Assembly: GCA_902773045.1 (NCBI GenBank)
Contig: CACYDE010000012.1
Location: 1-5,210 of the forward strand
DNA from: an uncultured Ruminococcus sp.
GTDB lineage: Bacteria > Bacillota > Clostridia > Oscillospirales > Acutalibacteraceae
Reading direction: 5' to 3'
DNA length: 5,210 bases
How positions within the stretch are numbered: the stretch's first letter is position 1; each line of letters begins with the position of its first letter. The notes below the pieces were generated by a model that was given only the letters and a program-made list of their open reading frames with translations, was not told the DNA's origin and searched no databases. Shown here piece after piece: positions 1-5,183 of this stretch. Position numbers and translations under genes: made by a program.

Positions 1-60
1 CGCCAGTATGCCTTCGTCCTCCGCCTTGCTCTGCACTCACCGGCATCGTCTCCTTTTGTC
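1..60 (-). other. GC-rich conserved-looking element cut by the left edge (possible structured RNA or repeat end)
   Basis: This stretch is much richer in G+C than the AT-rich DNA beside it and is strongly purine-biased on the minus strand (GGCGGAGGACGAAGG). On that strand an ATG at 46-44 opens a frame reading MPVSAEQGGGRRHTG before the edge. An AAAGGAG lies only 3 nt from this ATG, too close for a normal ribosome site, and the residue composition is unlike a protein. I have a weak memory of this string recurring in clostridial genomes, often mis-called as a small protein. I favour the end of a non-coding RNA or dispersed repeat, but most of it is outside the window. Confidence 0.3.
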
Positions 61-125
61 CGTCTATTTGTTTGGATTGCTATAAATAATACAAAATTTA
101 TATTTAATTTTTATTGCTGAAGGGG

Positions 126-163
126 TGTGGGGGCGACTGAAAATCCCCCGCAAGGTATCCTTG
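126..163. repeat. Inverted repeats 126-133/145-152 and 151-155/159-163
   Basis: TGTGGGGG (126-133) can pair with CCCCCGCA (145-152) through 8 base pairs, one of them G-U, around an 11-base loop. It is followed by a small stem CAAGG/CCTTG (151-155 with 159-163) that shares two bases with it, so both cannot form completely. No T-tract follows, so this is not an obvious terminator. Confidence 0.4.
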
Positions 164-227
164 TAAGATAAATAGCTTTATTATCTGCGATTATTTAATA
201 GCCGGAGTAATAATTACCCTTCTGTCC

Positions 228-251
228 TTCTCGAAACTGTGTTTTCGAGAA
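228..251. repeat. 9-bp inverted repeat
   Basis: TTCTCGAAA (228-236) and TTTCGAGAA (243-251) are perfect reverse complements separated by 6 bases. No coding frame or T-tract accompanies them, and the function is unknown. Confidence 0.5.
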
Positions 252-285
252 TTTAAACAGAGTTCGAGTAACCGGTTAAATGGGT

Positions 286-303
286 TCGGGGCGATAGCCC
301 CGA
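286..303. repeat. 7-bp GC-rich hairpin with GATA loop
   Basis: TCGGGGC (286-292) pairs perfectly with GCCCCGA (297-303) across a GATA loop. It is the first of three hairpins lying almost head to tail (286-361). Confidence 0.55.
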
Positions 304-304
304 T

Positions 305-331
305 GGGTTAGAGGGCGAAGCCCTCTAACCC
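305..331. repeat. 12-bp perfect hairpin with GAA loop
   Basis: GGGTTAGAGGGC (305-316) and GCCCTCTAACCC (320-331) pair without mismatch around a three-base GAA loop. It begins one base after the preceding hairpin. A stem this long and exact is very unlikely by chance. No T-run follows on either strand, which argues against a simple intrinsic terminator. Confidence 0.65.
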
Positions 332-337
332 GGCAGA

Positions 338-361
338 CCCCTTTTCCTTGAGGAAAAGGGG
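338..361. repeat. 10-bp perfect hairpin with TTGA loop
   Basis: CCCCTTTTCC (338-347) pairs exactly with GGAAAAGGGG (352-361) around TTGA. It is the third hairpin of the series, 6 bases after the second. Confidence 0.6.
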
Positions 362-374
362 GTATGGGTGACGA

Positions 375-607
375 CAATAGCTTTGATCGAAGAACAAGCT
401 TGGATTCGATAGCGAAAACTATTCTTTACATCGACAACCCACGATCGACTCTGAATTCATTGTAATTTTGAGTATGGGAAGTTTGAGTTATTAATTTTAT
501 AGTTATAGTTTACTATATATTCCTTTTTAATACAATTAATTTTTTATTAATTTTAACTTGTTGTCCCGTTAAGGTAATGATTCTGATTGCCACATCACTA
601 TTGCAGT
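375..607. other. AT-rich intergenic DNA without recognisable gene
   Basis: I see no ribosome-site-plus-ORF and no RNA family I recognise. The part around 480-560 is extremely AT-rich. A 5-bp hairpin TCACT/AGTGA (595-599 with 605-609) lies just beyond the U-tract of the tRNA terminator. The stretch is bounded on the right by that terminator, which reads leftward into it. Confidence 0.5.
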
Positions 608-655
608 GAAAAATAATAAAAAGAAAAAGCACTTGCAAATCAATGCAAGTGCTTT
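608..655 (-). terminator. Rho-independent terminator of tRNA-Val
   Basis: On the minus strand, directly at the 3' end of the tRNA, AAAGCACTTGCA (655-644) pairs perfectly with TGCAAGTGCTTT (637-626) around a 6-base loop. It is followed by a long U-rich run (complement of about 608-625). A 12-bp stem with a U-tract is a textbook intrinsic terminator. Its first base overlaps the last A of the encoded CCA, so the tRNA is transcribed alone. Confidence 0.9.
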
Positions 656-730
656 GGTGGGAACAATAGGGCTCGAACCTATGACCCTCTGCTTGTAAGG
701 CAGATGCTCTCCCAGCTGAGCTATGCTCCC
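655..730 (-). tRNA. tRNA-Val (anticodon UAC)
   Basis: Read on the minus strand, the cloverleaf is complete. The acceptor GGGAGCA pairs with TGTTCCC (one G-U). The D arm is GCTC/GAGC with loop AGCTGGGA. The anticodon stem TCTGC/GCAGA has loop CTTACAA, giving anticodon TAC. The variable loop is 5 bases, and the T arm ATAGG/CCTAT has loop TTCGAGC. The body is 73 bases (658-730), with discriminator A, and CCA is encoded (655-657). It decodes GUA and, by wobble, other valine codons. It stands alone between its own extended -10 promoter and its terminator. I see no integrated element or attachment-site duplication at its 3' end within the window. Confidence 0.97.
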
Positions 731-755
731 GAACTCGTTCCTGAGAACATATACT

Positions 756-786
756 ATTATATCACCTTTATCGAGATAATTGTTAA
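756..786 (-). promoter_or_regulatory. Promoter of tRNA-Val (extended -10)
   Basis: On the minus strand a perfect TATAAT (761-756) is preceded by TG one base upstream, making an extended -10. A TTAACA -35-like hexamer lies at 786-781 with a long 19-base spacer. Transcription would start near 749, about 19 bases before the mature tRNA. The leader contains GTTC/GAAC (748-745 with 740-737), a small hairpin. Confidence 0.7.
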
Positions 787-841
787 TAAATAATGAATTT
801 TTTGAAACTAAATTATTAATACTTTTTGGAAGCTTATAATG

Positions 842-870
842 TTGACAAATACCCCGTCAGGGTATATAAT
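842..870 (+). promoter_or_regulatory. Consensus sigma-A promoter of csoR-copA
   Basis: TTGACA (842-847) and TATAAT (865-870) both match the housekeeping consensus exactly, with the ideal 17-base spacer and AT-rich DNA upstream. The predicted start is about 877, giving a leader near 38 bases. So strong a promoter needs a repressor, and two CsoR-type boxes overlap it. Confidence 0.9.
849..865 (+). promoter_or_regulatory. CsoR operator box 1 (in promoter spacer)
   Basis: ATACCCCGTCAGGGTAT has 6-base inverted arms, ATACCC and GGGTAT, around CGTCA. It matches the known CsoR operator form of a TACCC/GGGTA dyad with a GC-rich middle. It fills the spacer between -35 and -10 and touches the first base of the -10, so bound CsoR would block RNA polymerase. 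The regulator is encoded directly downstream, implying autorepression relieved by Cu(I). Confidence 0.85.
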
Positions 871-887
871 ATACCTATAGGGGGTAT
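871..887 (+). promoter_or_regulatory. CsoR operator box 2 (over the start site)
   Basis: ATACCTATAGGGGGTAT has arms ATACC/GGTAT and closely resembles the Bacillus subtilis copZA operator as I remember it. It begins immediately after the -10 and covers the predicted transcription start. Its centre (879) is 22 bp from that of box 1 (857), about two helical turns, so two CsoR tetramers could sit on the same DNA face. Confidence 0.8.
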
Positions 888-914
888 ATCGTTAAGTGAA
901 GGAGGGGAATTTGG

Positions 915-1313
915 ATGAATGATAACAATTTTTCGAAAAAAAACGAGGACGTGCATAATATTCCGAAAAATAACAGCGGTGAAATCGACTCCGAGGAAGC
1001 CGAAAAAATGATCCACAATGAAAAATGCTGCGTCAAGAAGACGAAAAAACGCAGCGAGGAAGAATATAAACGCCTTATCAACAGACTTAACCGTATTGAA
1101 GGACAGATTCGCGGGATAAAAGGTATGGTTGAAAACAATACCTACTGCACGGATATTCTTATTCAGGTATCTGCGGTGAATTCGGCGCTTAATTCTTTTG
1201 GCAAAGAGCTTCTCTCAAACCACATCAGAACTTGTGTTGCGGACGATATCAGGGAGGGGAAAGAAGAAGCGATAGATGAATTTGTAGATCTTATTCAAAG
1301 GCTAATGAAATGA
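915..1313 (+). CDS. csoR: Copper-sensing transcriptional repressor CsoR
   Basis: This 132-residue cytosolic all-helical repressor of the CsoR/RcnR family (DUF156) should bind the operon promoter when copper is low and release it on binding Cu(I). The core starts near residue 47 with RLNRIEGQIRGIKGMVE (57-73). The Cu(I) ligands of the family are all present at the expected spacing: Cys78 (in YC), His103 and Cys107. Tyr77 and Glu122 fit the second-shell residues. The Cys-His-Cys set separates it from nickel-sensing RcnR, formaldehyde-sensing FrmR and persulfide-sensing CstR. AAGGAGG (899-905) lies 9 bases before the ATG and is the best start. ATG 1008 (Met32), behind GAGGAAG (993-999), is a possible alternative giving 101 residues, nearer the usual family length. 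The N-terminal 45 residues are an unusual charged extension with His34, Cys38 and Cys39. The stop overlaps the copA ribosome site. Confidence 0.96.
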   Translation: MNDNNFSKKNEDVHNIPKNNSGEIDSEEAEKMIHNEKCCVKKTKKRSEEEYKRLINRLNRIEGQIRGIKGMVENNTYCTDILIQVSAVNSALNSFGKELLSNHIRTCVADDIREGKEEAIDEFVDLIQRLMK

Positions 1314-1315
1314 GG
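1312..1315 (+). promoter_or_regulatory. copA ribosome binding site overlapping the csoR stop
   Basis: GAGG starts inside the csoR TGA (1311-1313) and lies 8 bases before the copA ATG at 1324. The 10-base intergenic gap and this overlap suggest that copA translation is coupled to csoR translation. Confidence 0.7.
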
Positions 1316-1323
1316 CGTTTTTT

Positions 1324-3831
1324 ATGGAGCAATATAATATTACGGGAATGAGCTGTGCAGCCTGCAGCGCAAGAGTTGAAAAAGCCGTTTCCGAGGTGCG
1401 GGGAGTAACCTCCTGTTCCGTGAGTTTGCTGACAAATTCCATGGGAGTCGAGGGAGACGCATCAAAGAGCGATATTATCGCAGCCGTTGAAAATGCAGGA
1501 TACGGGGCGAGTTTAAAGGGTGAAGGAAAAAAATCCGATGCGGATGAGAAAGAACTTGAAGATACTCAGACTCCCGTTCTCAAAAAACGGCTTTTGGGAT
1601 CGCTTGTTTTTTTAGTAATGCTGATGTATTTTTCGATGGGCTATAATATGTTCGGATTTCCGCTTCCCTCTTTCTTTGACGGGAATTATGCGGCGATAGG
1701 AATAATGCAGCTGCTTCTTGCTGCGATCGTCATGGTTATAAATCAGAAATTTTTCATTAGCGGATTCAAAGGGCTTGTTCACCGCTCACCGAATATGGAT
1801 ACACTCGTTGCGCTTGGTTCTGCGGCTTCTTTTTTGTACAGTACGGTTATTTTGCTTGCCCTGACGCAGGCCTTGATGAACCGTGATAACGAAGCCGTAT
1901 TAAGTTATTTTCACGGGTTCTATTTTGAATCGTCAGCGATGATACTTACGCTTATAACGGTCGGAAAAATGCTTGAAGCGCGTTCCAAAGGAAAAACAAC
2001 CGACGCGCTTAAACGTCTGATAAGAATGACTCCGAAAACAGCCGTTCTGATCGTTGACGGGGAAGAAAAAACCGTCGGGATAGATAGCGTTGGAAAGGGA
2101 GATATTTTTGCGGTCAGACCGGGTGAAAGTATTCCCGCAGACGGGATCATAGTCGAAGGGGAAAGCGCGGTTGACGAATCGGCTCTGACGGGTGAAAGTA
2201 TTCCTGTGGATAAATCCGTCGGGGATCGTGTTTCCGCAGCAACAATAAATCATTCGGGATATATTCGGTGCAGGGCAGTGAGAGTGGGAGAGGATACGAC
2301 TCTTGCACAAATCATAAAGACGGTCAGCGACGCAGCGGCAACTAAGGCTCCTATCGCAAAGGCGGCAGATAAGGTTTCGGGAGTTTTTGTTCCTGCCGTG
2401 ATAACGATATCGATTATAACTCTTGCAGTCTGGCTTTTAATGGGTCAAACGATAGGTTTTTCATTGACGAGAGCAGTTTCTGTCCTGGTGATAAGCTGTC
2501 CGTGCGCGCTGGGGCTTGCAACGCCGGTCGCGATAATGGTCGGAAGCGGTGTCGGAGCGAAAAACGGGATACTTTTCAAAACTGCGGAATCACTGGAAGT
2601 TACGGGAAAAGCCCGAATCGCTGTTCTTGACAAGACCGGAACTGTTACTAAGGGAATTCCCGAGGTCACGGATATTATCCCCTTCAAAGACGTAAACCGC
2701 GATGAACTTTTGTATCTGGCATATTCATTGGAAAAACGCAGTGAACATCCGCTTGCGAAGGCAATAGTAAAAAAGGCGGAAGAAGATAATATTTCAGCCG
2801 GAGAGATCACGGGTTTTAAAGTGCTGTCGGGAAGCGGTCTTCGCGGTGAACTGAACGGTGATATAATTACGGGCGGCAACCTGAAAATGATATTAAAGAA
2901 CTGTACGGCAGACAGCAGCATTATCTCTAAATCGGAAGAATTATCCGAGCAAGGAAAGACTCCGCTTTTTTTCGGGAAAAACGGAACACTTTTGGGTATA
3001 ATAGCCGTTGCGGATACGATTCGTGACGAAAGCGTCCGCGCAATTGAAGAGCTGAAAAATATGGGCATAAAAACGGTCATGCTGACAGGCGACAATGAAA
3101 GAACGGCTAAAGTCATAGGAAAGCTTGCAGGCGTTGACGAGGTCGTTGCAGAGGTTCTGCCGAATGGGAAAGAAAAAGTTGTCGGGAAGCTTAAAAAGTA
3201 CGGAAGCGTCGTTATGGTTGGCGACGGGATAAATGACGCGCCCGCGCTGACAAGCGCCGATGTAGGAATTGCAGTAGGAGCCGGAACGGATATTGCTATC
3301 GACGCCGCAGACGTTGTTTTGATGAAAAGCCGTTTGACCGATGTGGCGGCAGCCGTTCGGCTGAGTCGGAAAACTTTGAAAAACATTCATGAAAATCTTT
3401 TTTGGGCATTTATTTATAACGTTATCGGGATACCTCTTGCGGTAGGAGTTTACATAAAACTCTTTGGCTGGGAGCTTGACCCGATGTTTGGAGCGGCAGC
3501 GATGAGTCTTTCAAGCTTCTGCGTTGTTACAAATGCGCTGAGATTGAACCTCTTTGATGTTTCAAGCAGCAAAGGGGATAAGAAAATCAAGCCTATTGAA
3601 AATTTTGAGATAGAAAAGGAGCAATTCAAAATGGAAAAGACATTAAAAATCAACGGAATGATGTGTCCTCACTGCGAGGCAACGGTCAAGAAAACTCTCG
3701 AAGCTTTCGACGAGGTCGAGAGCGCCGAAGTCAGTCATGAAAAAGGGACTGCGGTAATTAAACTCAACGGCGATATTGACATGAATGAACTGAAAAAAGC
3801 TGTTGTTGACAAAGGCTATACTGTAGAGTAA
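1324..3831 (+). CDS. copA: Cu(I)-exporting P1B-1-type ATPase with C-terminal CopZ-like domain
   Basis: This 835-residue inner-membrane pump uses ATP to export Cu(I). Residues 1-65 are a heavy-metal-associated (HMA) domain with GMSCAAC (Cys11, Cys14). Predicted helices lie near 89-107, 123-141, 159-181 and 195-216, then the actuator domain with TGES (289-292), and helices near 352-373 and 381-402. The last carries the CPC metal site (392-394). The catalytic core has DKTGT (phosphorylated Asp436), the HP pair of SEHP (His475), TGDN (588-591) and GDGINDAP (633-640). Tyr698-Asn699 in helix 7 and Met727/Ser731 (MSLSS) in helix 8 are the Cu(I) residues of subgroup P1B-1. After a charged linker (about 744-769) comes a second HMA domain (770-835) with GMMCPHC (Cys781, Cys784), of CopZ type. 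Many CopAs have two N-terminal HMA domains; here one is at each end. It is the second gene of the csoR operon. Confidence 0.97.
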   Translation: MEQYNITGMSCAACSARVEKAVSEVRGVTSCSVSLLTNSMGVEGDASKSDIIAAVENAGYGASLKGEGKKSDADEKELEDTQTPVLKKRLLGSLVFLVMLMYFSMGYNMFGFPLPSFFDGNYAAIGIMQLLLAAIVMVINQKFFISGFKGLVHRSPNMDTLVALGSAASFLYSTVILLALTQALMNRDNEAVLSYFHGFYFESSAMILTLITVGKMLEARSKGKTTDALKRLIRMTPKTAVLIVDGEEKTVGIDSVGKGDIFAVRPGESIPADGIIVEGESAVDESALTGESIPVDKSVGDRVSAATINHSGYIRCRAVRVGEDTTLAQIIKTVSDAAATKAPIAKAADKVSGVFVPAVITISIITLAVWLLMGQTIGFSLTRAVSVLVISCPCALGLATPVAIMVGSGVGAKNGILFKTAESLEVTGKARIAVLDKTGTVTKGIPEVTDIIPFKDVNRDELLYLAYSLEKRSEHPLAKAIVKKAEEDNISAGEITGFKVLSGSGLRGELNGDIITGGNLKMILKNCTADSSIISKSEELSEQGKTPLFFGKNGTLLGIIAVADTIRDESVRAIEELKNMGIKTVMLTGDNERTAKVIGKLAGVDEVVAEVLPNGKEKVVGKLKKYGSVVMVGDGINDAPALTSADVGIAVGAGTDIAIDAADVVLMKSRLTDVAAAVRLSRKTLKNIHENLFWAFIYNVIGIPLAVGVYIKLFGWELDPMFGAAAMSLSSFCVVTNALRLNLFDVSSSKGDKKIKPIENFEIEKEQFKMEKTLKINGMMCPHCEATVKKTLEAFDEVESAEVSHEKGTAVIKLNGDIDMNELKKAVVDKGYTVE
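3614..3621 (+). promoter_or_regulatory. Internal Shine-Dalgarno sequence before the CopZ-like domain
   Basis: AAAAGGAG lies inside copA, in the linker, 9 bases before an in-frame ATG at 3631 that starts exactly at the C-terminal HMA domain. It is encoded by Lys-Glu-type codons (EKEQ), so its occurrence could be partly due to charge bias. Its strength and placement are nevertheless at least as good as those of the annotated starts in this window. Confidence 0.5.
3631..3831 (+). CDS. Possible separately translated CopZ-like copper chaperone (internal start in copA)
   Basis: Initiation at ATG 3631, in the same frame as copA, would give a 66-residue protein, almost exactly the size of free CopZ (about 68-69 residues). 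It begins MEKTLKINGMMCPHC, the standard start of a Cu(I) chaperone, with Cys12 and Cys15 as ligands (Cys781 and Cys784 of full-length CopA). CopZ proteins carry Cu(I) in the cytosol and hand it to CopA and CsoR. The operon has no other copZ. The domain is certainly present as the CopA C-terminus; whether it is also made alone is inference. It could instead be a trace of an ancestral copA-copZ pair joined by loss of the copA stop codon, which is compatible with dual expression. Confidence 0.4.
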   Translation: MEKTLKINGMMCPHCEATVKKTLEAFDEVESAEVSHEKGTAVIKLNGDIDMNELKKAVVDKGYTVE

Positions 3832-3844
3832 AATATATTTATAG

Positions 3845-3855
3845 CCTATAGGTAT
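3845..3855 (-). promoter_or_regulatory. Operator-like 11-mer downstream of copA
   Basis: On the minus strand, ATACCTATAGG repeats the first 11 bases of CsoR box 2 exactly, but the second half continues CTAT rather than GGGTAT, so the dyad is incomplete. It lies 14 bases after the copA stop and has no promoter I can recognise. It may be chance or a decayed site. Confidence 0.2.
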
Positions 3856-3862
3856 AACCTAC

Positions 3863-3897
3863 AGGGCGGAGCTTTGCTGCTTCGCCCTTCGTTCTTT
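3863..3897 (+). terminator. Probable intrinsic terminator of csoR-copA
   Basis: AGGGCGGAGC (3863-3872) pairs with GCTTCGCCCT (3879-3888), 10 bp including one G-U, around a 6-base loop. It is followed by TCGTTCTTT, a T-rich but interrupted tail. The position, 31 bases after the copA stop, suits the end of the operon. The broken T-tract leaves its efficiency uncertain. Confidence 0.65.
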
Positions 3898-4314
3898 AAG
3901 GTAATATTGTATTGACGATAATTGAAAATTTATATCTTTACAGTTCCTAATGATCTGAAGAAAAATTTTCCCATATCGTAAATGTTTTGAATAATAATTT
4001 TATCTTTGTCCCATAATTTTTTTGCGAACACAAACTTCTTACATAGTAATTTGTAAAGATCGGTAATTAAGGTGTACGGGAAATGGAAAGAAGACCGAAT
4101 ATTTCTTCGAAAGTTTTGTCAAAGCCGAAAAAATATCCAAAGTGACCGAATGTTTTTGTGTTGGAAGTCTATGGGTCGTTTGCTTTTATTGATTCGAGTG
4201 ATCGATATTGTCTGAAACACTTGTAATTTTGGGCGTTTCTCTGTTTCATAAATTCACTTTTCTTTGTTCAGACAAGCCATAGTTCGAAAAATTTATGAAT
4301 CGGTGGGATTTAAA
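3898..4314 (+). other. AT-rich intergenic region before spoIIR
   Basis: No supported gene is present; the longest tempting frame (ATG 4084, 20 codons) has no good ribosome site. A pair of similar 12-mers, GACCGAATATTT (4093-4104) and GACCGAATGTTT (4144-4155), lies 51 bases apart. The 9-mer ATCTTTACA (3934-3942) recurs inverted at 4052-4060, which may be chance in DNA this AT-rich. The spoIIR promoter should be here. In Bacillus spoIIR is sigma-F dependent, but I found no pair matching the sigma-F consensus, nor a good sigma-A one. Confidence 0.5.
4302..4307 (+). promoter_or_regulatory. Ribosome binding site deciding the spoIIR start
   Basis: GGTGGG lies 7 bases before ATG 4315 and is one mismatch from GGAGGG. 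The upstream in-frame TTG at 4264 has no such sequence, which favours the ATG. Confidence 0.55.
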
Positions 4315-4983
4315 ATGAAATTGATAAGTAAGGTAAAGCGGTGTTTGGATTCCTATAATTTTTCAAGTGTGGGAAAATCAATTGTCAAGTCGATGATCTG
4401 CGGTTTTGTAATATGTTTTTTGATAAGCATGATCGGCTTTGACGCGCGGTCTCAGGAAATATCGAACGATGTTTTCCGTCTTCATATTCTTGCTAATTCC
4501 GACAGCGAAAAAGATCAGAATTTAAAACAGAATGTCCGCAAGGCGGTACAATCGCTGTGTTACGATAAGTTTAACGGAGTGAAGAATCGGGAAGAAGCCG
4601 AAAAAGCTGTAGATGAGATGCTTCCCGAGATCTTGGAAAAAGCGCAGGAAGAAGTTTTAAGAGAGGGCTTTGATTATCCCGTGAGCGGTAAGATAGTGAA
4701 AGAAATGTATTTTACTAACAGAGTATATGATAACATTACTCTTCCGGCAGGATATTACGACGCGCTGAGGATAGAGATCGGAAGCGGAGAGGGTCACAAT
4801 TGGTGGTGTGTTATGTTTCCTCCTATATGTATCGGTGCTTCCGATAATGACGCTGACATATCCGATGTTCTTGATCCCGAAGAGACGGAGCTTGTTACCG
4901 ATAACAGGTATGAGATAAAATTCAAGTGTTATGAAATATATCGTGATATTGCGGAGAAGCTTTCAAACAATGCGGCTGAATGA
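4315..4983 (+). CDS. spoIIR: Stage II sporulation protein R (SpoIIR)
   Basis: SpoIIR is made in the forespore and secreted into the intermembrane space, where it activates the SpoIIGA protease to cleave pro-sigma-E in the mother cell. Family signatures are clear: FRLHILANSDSEKDQ (54-68) and GHNWWCVMFPPIC (160-172), with PAGYYDALRIEIG (144-156) between. A basic N-terminus (KLISKVKR) precedes a hydrophobic segment (about 26-42), fitting a signal peptide or membrane anchor. The ATG start gives 222 residues, close to the roughly 224 of the Bacillus protein. A longer reading from TTG 4264 (239 residues) adds 17 residues before the signal segment and lacks a ribosome site, so I reject it. The gene stands alone in the window. 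No convincing terminator follows: the nearest dyad (CCTT/AAGG, about 5016-5027) is weak. Confidence 0.93.
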   Translation: MKLISKVKRCLDSYNFSSVGKSIVKSMICGFVICFLISMIGFDARSQEISNDVFRLHILANSDSEKDQNLKQNVRKAVQSLCYDKFNGVKNREEAEKAVDEMLPEILEKAQEEVLREGFDYPVSGKIVKEMYFTNRVYDNITLPAGYYDALRIEIGSGEGHNWWCVMFPPICIGASDNDADISDVLDPEETELVTDNRYEIKFKCYEIYRDIAEKLSNNAAE

Positions 4984-5094
4984 AAAGTAATTTCGGCGCG
5001 TGCTCTTGGGGTTCCTTTGAAAAGGCTTGATCGAAACTTTTGCATTATGTGCATATCGTTAATGATGTTGATCGGGGTACAGGAACGAGGTTAT
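4984..5094. other. Intergenic DNA after spoIIR
   Basis: I see no gene, strong hairpin or promoter here. The next recognisable structure is the tandem repeat that starts at 5095. Confidence 0.4.
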
Positions 5095-5183
5095 AAAAAA
5101 GTTGGTATGAAACTGACCGTAAAAGGTCGGCTTTCGGTCGGGTTCGTGAATTTATGTAATTCTAAAACTATCTTCACGTATTA
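5095..5183 (+). repeat. Tandem repeat, first unit (89 bases)
   Basis: The unit opens with an A-run and GTTGGTATGAAACTGACCGTA, which recurs 89 bases later with one change. Inside it, CTGACC (5113-5118) can pair with either of two GGTCGG copies (5125-5130 or 5136-5141), giving mutually exclusive stems. CGTGAA (5145-5150) pairs with TTCACG (5173-5178), and a competing small stem GAATT/AATTC lies at 5148-5152 and 5158-5162. No ORF is evident. It may be an array of small RNAs, regulatory modules or a repeat family. Confidence 0.55.

Larger units (their letters stand above)
119..374. repeat. Cluster of GC-rich palindromes (intergenic repeat element)
   Basis: No open frame of useful length is seen here. 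Instead there is a series of inverted repeats, listed separately, set in otherwise AT-rich DNA. A degenerate direct repeat frames the cluster: AAGGGGTGTGGGGGCGAC near 120-137 and AAGGGGGTATGGGTGACGAC near 355-374, which differ by a few substitutions and one-base gaps. This suggests two decayed copies of one element, or an element with related ends. The arrangement resembles dispersed palindromic intergenic elements (REP- or MITE-like). No transposase is present and no target duplication was identified. Confidence 0.5.

Noticed and set aside
286..361. CRISPR array or a terminator series
   Set aside because: The hairpins differ from each other in sequence, there is no repeat-spacer periodicity, and none is followed by a T-run.
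877..914. Riboswitch in the csoR leader
   Set aside because: The leader is only about 38 bases and has no complex fold; regulation is already explained by the CsoR boxes.
834..1138. Minus-strand frames across the csoR promoter and N-terminus
   Set aside because: They oppose csoR, lie partly over its promoter and operators, and show no recognisable protein features.
2445..3386. Long minus-strand open frame (313 codons) and other minus-strand frames under copA
   Set aside because: They lie antisense to an unmistakable P-type ATPase core. Their Ser/Thr/Ile/Phe-rich translations are what the complement of that coding sequence gives, and no family motif is visible.
3934..4060. 9-bp inverted repeat ATCTTTACA/TGTAAAGAT as a large stem-loop or element end
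   Set aside because: The arms are short and about 110 bases apart in very AT-rich DNA, with no supporting inner pairing, so chance is likely.
4084..4146. Short plus-strand frame MERRPNISSKVLSKPKKYPK
   Set aside because: It has only 20 codons, no proper Shine-Dalgarno sequence and no homology I recognise.
4200..4314. Sigma-F promoter for spoIIR
   Set aside because: I looked for GYATA followed at about 16 bases by GGNNANANT and found no acceptable pair, so the promoter is left unassigned.
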